Source of the DNA: an uncultured Spirochaetaceae bacterium
Lineage (GTDB): Bacteria > Spirochaetota > Spirochaetia > Treponematales > Treponemataceae
Length of the DNA: 58,061 bases
Direction of reading: 5' to 3'
Assembly: GCA_902789325.1 (NCBI GenBank)
Contig: CADANN010000018.1
Location: 1-58,061 of the forward strand
Made by a program: the position numbers and the translations under genes. How positions within the stretch are numbered: position 1 is the first letter of the stretch; each line of letters starts with the position of its first letter. The notes beneath the pieces are model-generated. The model was not told where the DNA came from and ran no database searches. It saw nothing but the letters and a program-made list of their open reading frames with translations. Positions 55,329 to 58,061 of the stretch are shown piece after piece.

Positions 55329-55357
55329 AAAAACAACTTGCCAGCAAAGGCAAGTTG
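55329..55357 (-). terminator. leftward rho-independent terminator, probably of the small toxin transcript
   Basis: On the minus strand CAACTTGCC pairs with GGCAAGTTG around a 6-nt loop and is followed by TTTTT (plus-strand AAAAA at 55329-55333). It would end the leftward transcript that starts before 55580. Confidence 0.75.
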
Positions 55358-55366
55358 TGGTAATAT
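55338..55366 (+). promoter_or_regulatory. candidate promoter of the antisense RNA
   Basis: TTGCCA (55338-55343), exactly 17 bp, TAATAT (55361-55366). The -35 box lies inside the leftward terminator hairpin. Start of transcription is expected near 55373. Confidence 0.55.
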
Positions 55367-55372
55367 TTAAAA

Positions 55373-55479
55373 AAAGAAAGGCACTTCGCAGTTTTGCGTC
55401 TTGCCTCCTAGTATGCTTTCCTAGTTACCTAGGATTCGCACCCGTCGGTGGGGCAACACTTGGCGGGTGCTATTTTTTT
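55373..55479 (+). ncRNA. candidate antitoxin antisense RNA (about 105 nt)
   Basis: Between a good promoter and a strong plus-strand terminator lies a non-coding stretch with three hairpins: CGCA-GTTT-TGCG, CCTAG-TTAC-CTAGG (55420-55433) and the terminator stem GCACCCG (55438-55444) with CGGGTGC (55464-55470) followed by a T-run. Its 3' end overlaps the stop codon region of the small toxin gene, and the whole RNA is complementary to the predicted 3' part of the toxin mRNA. It also carries GCCTCCT (55403-55409), complementary to the toxin ribosome-binding site AGGAGGC. These are hallmarks of type I antitoxin RNAs. Expression is not shown. Confidence 0.55.
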
Positions 55480-55580
55480 ATTCTACGTTTCTTCTTCCAT
55501 CTACGGAGAAGGCGCTGAATAATGTCAATGAAAAGCGGAATTGCTGTAAACAGTAAATCCAGAAATTCATATAACGTCAT
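55470..55580 (-). CDS. small hydrophobic peptide, candidate type I toxin (Fst/Hol-Tox-like)
   Basis: A 36-codon frame: MTLYEFLDLL, a hydrophobic helix to about residue 21 (FTAIPLFIDII), then a strongly basic tail (QRLLRRWKKKRRIKK). AGGAGG (55586-55591) lies 5 nt before the ATG, one of the best Shine-Dalgarno sites in the window. An MTxYE start, a single membrane helix and a charged C-terminus are typical of Fst, TxpA and holin-like type I toxins, which damage the membrane when unrepressed. It is flanked by a leftward terminator (55329-55357) and opposed by a convergent antisense RNA. Its promoter was not resolved. It could also be a harmless small membrane protein; homology was not tested. 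Confidence 0.65.
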   Translation of the reverse strand: MTLYEFLDLLFTAIPLFIDIIQRLLRRWKKKRRIKK

Positions 55581-55591
55581 AGCAGCCTCCT

Positions 55592-55833
55592 GAAATAAGT
55601 TAATCTACAAGCATTTCTGCTAATAGTCGAATTTCGGAGACAAGACCGCCATTAACTGCGAAGTACCATTTTAATAGTACTATAATAAATTAGAGTAGTT
55701 AATATTCCATATTCTTAACAATAGTATTGTATATTCTAGGTATTATGATAGATAAAACACTATTTGTTTTTAATATTGAAGTTTTTATAAACTGTTTTAG
55801 TGTCAATACCGTAAGATGACATATTTGTTTTTA
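55592..55833. other. A/T-rich intergenic stretch, no gene recognised
   Basis: Between the small toxin gene and the Rpn-family gene. It must contain the toxin promoter (minus strand), but no convincing -35/-10 pair was found. A plus-strand TATAAT at 55681-55686 has no matching -35. Confidence 0.5.
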
Positions 55834-56811
55834 TTATCCCTTTACTTTGTCAGTAAAAGCTTCAACAGGAATTTGAAATAATTCAGAGATTTCTTTAGCA
55901 GTGTATTTTCCATCAGCTAGAAGTTTTTGAGCATTTTCAATGGCTTTCTGTTGTTCGCCTTGCTGTATACCCTGTTGTATTCCCTGCTTTAAGCCTGCTT
56001 CCAGACCTCGTTTTTCTGCATTATGTATTTGGGTATTCTTGTCGCGTTCGGCAATAAAACGAGAATTCTGAACAAACCAATTGTCGTCTGCTTCGCTCAT
56101 GTATTTTACTACGTTTTCTGCAGCCATAATCCCTTTTTCACTCCTGACAAGCTCGCTGATATAATCAGCATATTTATCATTATCAACATAGCTAAAAAAC
56201 AGGCCCCATTTTTCTACTGGAGTAAGATCCTTTATCGGTGTACCAAGCTTTTCACGGATAGTCTTTAAATCTATAAAGATTATATTCTGTCTGTCTGTAA
56301 GCCTGTCACCCGATTCGTCTTTCAAAGTATACCATGTCATTTCTTTATTGTCATCTTTTCCGTAGTGAAAGTTAAGTGATGAAATCTGATAGACTTTTGG
56401 AGAATACCAGTCCGTTCCTTTTTTAGAATTGTTATTTAAAAGTCTTGCAGCCTGGATTTCTGCACGCATTCCATAGTCATAAGATTCCTTCCAGGCCTGC
56501 ATCTCAATATCTGATAATTCTCCATTATCAAATTCAATACTAATGTCATAAGTCATACCTATCTGGTCTGTACTGTCTTTAGATGGCTCGTTAGGTTTCA
56601 ATATAACATTTTTAACAGTACGTCCTAGAACTGCAGAAACGAAAGCTTGCAAGGCAAGGTTGGAATCTTCGGTTTCCTGTGTAAAAATTCCCTTAAAAGT
56701 TGAATCATACAGCGGGCTTAAAAGGGCAGTAGGATTTGGCCTGGCAGTATATAGCTGTGCAGGATACTTTGGTTCAAATTCTTTGTCATTTGTATTTTCA
56801 TCATCTTCCAT
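55834..56811 (-). CDS. Rpn-family PD-(D/E)XK nuclease / transposase-like protein
   Basis: A 325-residue member of the Rpn (recombination-promoting nuclease, 'PD-(D/E)XK nuclease family transposase') group. It has the typical LSPLYDSTFKGIFT opening near 31-44, a catalytic aspartate in YDISIEF (D89), and an E-x-Q motif in DIEMQAW (E103, Q105). The C-terminal tail carries the glutamine-rich GIQQG repeats (near 280-290) and the KAIENAQKLLADGKYTAKEISELF segment common in this family. Known members nick or cleave DNA and promote recombination. The start is backed by AAGGA. A promoter (TTGAGA-17-CATACT, minus strand) lies 50-80 bp upstream. The position next to a giant-gene relic and a toxin-like locus suggests a locally unstable region. 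Confidence 0.88.
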   Translation of the reverse strand: MEDDENTNDKEFEPKYPAQLYTARPNPTALLSPLYDSTFKGIFTQETEDSNLALQAFVSAVLGRTVKNVILKPNEPSKDSTDQIGMTYDISIEFDNGELSDIEMQAWKESYDYGMRAEIQAARLLNNNSKKGTDWYSPKVYQISSLNFHYGKDDNKEMTWYTLKDESGDRLTDRQNIIFIDLKTIREKLGTPIKDLTPVEKWGLFFSYVDNDKYADYISELVRSEKGIMAAENVVKYMSEADDNWFVQNSRFIAERDKNTQIHNAEKRGLEAGLKQGIQQGIQQGEQQKAIENAQKLLADGKYTAKEISELFQIPVEAFTDKVKG

Positions 56812-56868
56812 AAAATTTCCTTAGGGAGTTGCGGCAGCTATTTTTTCCCTACCTATAAATTTGTCCAA

Positions 56869-56897
56869 AGTATGCCATTTTCGGAAAACATTCTCAA
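56869..56897 (-). promoter_or_regulatory. candidate promoter of the Rpn-family gene
   Basis: On the minus strand TTGAGA (56892-56897), 17 bp, CATACT (56869-56874). The leader would be about 50 nt. Confidence 0.5.
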
Positions 56898-56939
56898 AAA
56901 AACTTTTTAATATTTTGTTATAATTACAAATCGCAGCAA

Positions 56940-56973
56940 AGTGTCGTTAAATGACACTCTCTTGTGTTATAAT
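56940..56973 (+). promoter_or_regulatory. operator-like palindrome and -10 box before the sbcD-like gene
   Basis: AGTGTC (56940-56945) and GACACT (56953-56958) form an inverted repeat with a 7-bp centre (GTTAAAT). It sits where the -35 of the following TATAAT (56968-56973) would be. A second TATAAT lies upstream at 56919-56924. The arrangement suggests repression at a promoter; the regulator is unknown. Confidence 0.45.
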
Positions 56974-56991
56974 GCAATTAGAGGATAAAAA

Positions 56992-58061
56992 ATGAAAATC
57001 ATTCACTGTGCGGATATTCATGCCGATTCCAAGTTTGGAACTCATTTTTCGAAAGAGCAGGCTGACGAGCGTCGTAAAGAAATTGTTGATACTTTTGCCA
57101 ATATGGTGCATTTTGCGCGTGAGAACGATGTAAAAGCGATTATTATTGCGGGTGACCTTTTTGATACCAAGGCTTCGCAGCAGAAAAATATCAAAAAGCG
57201 TTTTTCTTATATCATCTCTCAGAACCCGGATATTGATTTTCTCTATCTTCGTGGAAATCATGATGAAGACGTAGAATTTGCCTATGATGATAATCTTTCA
57301 AATCTTAAGCGTTTTTCAAAAGACGGATGGACTTGCTATTCCTATGGCAATGTAAATATTTATGGCCGCGAGTTTGGCAGCAAGATTCCTCTGAGTACTT
57401 ACAGTGAACTCACCTTAGATTCAACTAAAAAAAATATCGTAGTTCTCCATGGTCAGGTTGCGGAATATAAATCCAAAGACGGGGCACCTGTAATTTCTCT
57501 TCCTCATCTTACGAATAAAAACATTGACTATATCGCGCTTGGTCATATTCACGACTACAAACTTTCAAAGCTGGATAGCCGCGGGCAGTGGTGCTATTCG
57601 GGTTGTCTCGAAGGGCGTGGTTTTGATGAGTGTGGCGAAAAAGGTTTTGTTCTTCTTGATGTTGATGAGGCGAGCGGCGCTTCGGGGGCATTTGAGGCAA
57701 AATTTATTCCTCTTGCTCAGCGCTGCATTCACGAGGTTGAAGTTTCACTTACCGGCCTTGTAAATTATGCTGATATTATGAAGCAGATTTCTTCATCAAT
57801 TTCAAATCTTCCTGCAAAAGATATTGTTCAGGTAGATTTGACTGGCGAGATTTCCGAAGAAACAGAAATTGAAACCGAATCTTACGAAGCCGCTCTAAAA
57901 TCAGATTTCAACTTTTATTACATTCGAGTAAAAGACAGAACTGAAACAAAAATCGATTATCAAAAATATGAAAATGATGTTTCGCTCAAAGGCGAGTTTA
58001 TTCGTCTGGTAAAAGAAACTTCAGATCTTTCCGACGAAGAAAAATCAAAAATCATTATGAC
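56992..58061 (+). CDS. sbcD: SbcD/Mre11-type metallophosphoesterase, exonuclease subunit (3' end outside window)
   Basis: An open frame of at least 356 codons runs off the right edge. All calcineurin-like phosphoesterase motifs are in order: CADIHAD (residues 6-12), GDLFD, GNHDE, a VLHG histidine and GHIHDY, followed by YSGCLEGRGFDE, a typical SbcD/Mre11 element. The capping domain begins near residue 255. The protein would cleave DNA hairpins and ends in complex with an SbcC/Rad50 ATPase, probably encoded next but not visible. GAGGA lies 6 nt before the ATG. A distant YhaO-type relative is possible. Confidence 0.85.
   Translation, partial: MKIIHCADIHADSKFGTHFSKEQADERRKEIVDTFANMVHFARENDVKAIIIAGDLFDTKASQQKNIKKRFSYIISQNPDIDFLYLRGNHDEDVEFAYDDNLSNLKRFSKDGWTCYSYGNVNIYGREFGSKIPLSTYSELTLDSTKKNIVVLHGQVAEYKSKDGAPVISLPHLTNKNIDYIALGHIHDYKLSKLDSRGQWCYSGCLEGRGFDECGEKGFVLLDVDEASGASGAFEAKFIPLAQRCIHEVEVSLTGLVNYADIMKQISSSISNLPAKDIVQVDLTGEISEETEIETESYEAALKSDFNFYYIRVKDRTETKIDYQKYENDVSLKGEFIRLVKETSDLSDEEKSKIIM

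Overview
The window looks like a chromosomal segment of a Treponema-type spirochaete, probably a gut or rumen treponeme. The evidence is the low-to-moderate G+C content, lipoprotein signals with relaxed lipoboxes (FFSC, FNSC, FFGC), a BMP-type nucleoside ABC transporter, and huge tandem Ig-like lipoprotein genes. Species cannot be fixed from the sequence alone.

Region 1 (1-16016) is ordinary chromosomal content. From the left: an edge-truncated structured RNA element, a regular array of four palindromes, a PD-(D/E)XK-like protein, a leftward rsgA-GNAT pair with an elaborate leader, the nupOPQ-like nucleoside importer, an aldo-keto reductase (YghZ/Gpr type), and a biotin module. The biotin module is bioY-bioM-bioN with a textbook BirA operator over its promoter, and the bifunctional birA repressor-ligase converges on it. 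After this come two paralogous small lipoproteins, a YchJ/SEC-C protein, an RlmB-type methyltransferase, a HlyIII-like membrane protein with a long coiled-coil extension, and a second SpoU/TrmH methyltransferase. Several promoters here have a -10 box only 6-7 nt from the start codon and no Shine-Dalgarno, pointing to leaderless mRNAs. Dispersed palindromes with a TCAAG/CTTGA-type loop sit between genes, and another repeat sequence is inserted in frame in bioM.

Region 2 (about 16.3-55.3 kb) is a 39-kb cluster of three paralogous giant genes (about 4,000, 3,906 and 4,892 codons) on one strand. Each encodes a lipoprotein signal, a very long stalk of Ig-like modules, an IPT/TIG-like segment (GHYPV...GFNL), and a C-terminal repeat region that reads like a beta-propeller. 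The first copy has lost the frame between its signal peptide and its mature part. A short 3'-end relic of a fourth copy lies just downstream of the third.

Region 3 (55.3-58.06 kb) holds a compact candidate type I toxin-antitoxin locus not covered by longer reading frames. It encodes a 36-residue hydrophobic, basic-tailed peptide on the minus strand and a convergent antisense RNA with its own promoter and terminator. The two RNAs share a 7-nt complementarity to the toxin ribosome-binding site, the layout of the par/fst and txpA/RatA systems. It is followed by an Rpn-family PD-(D/E)XK protein and by the 5' part of an SbcD/Mre11-type nuclease gene cut by the window edge.
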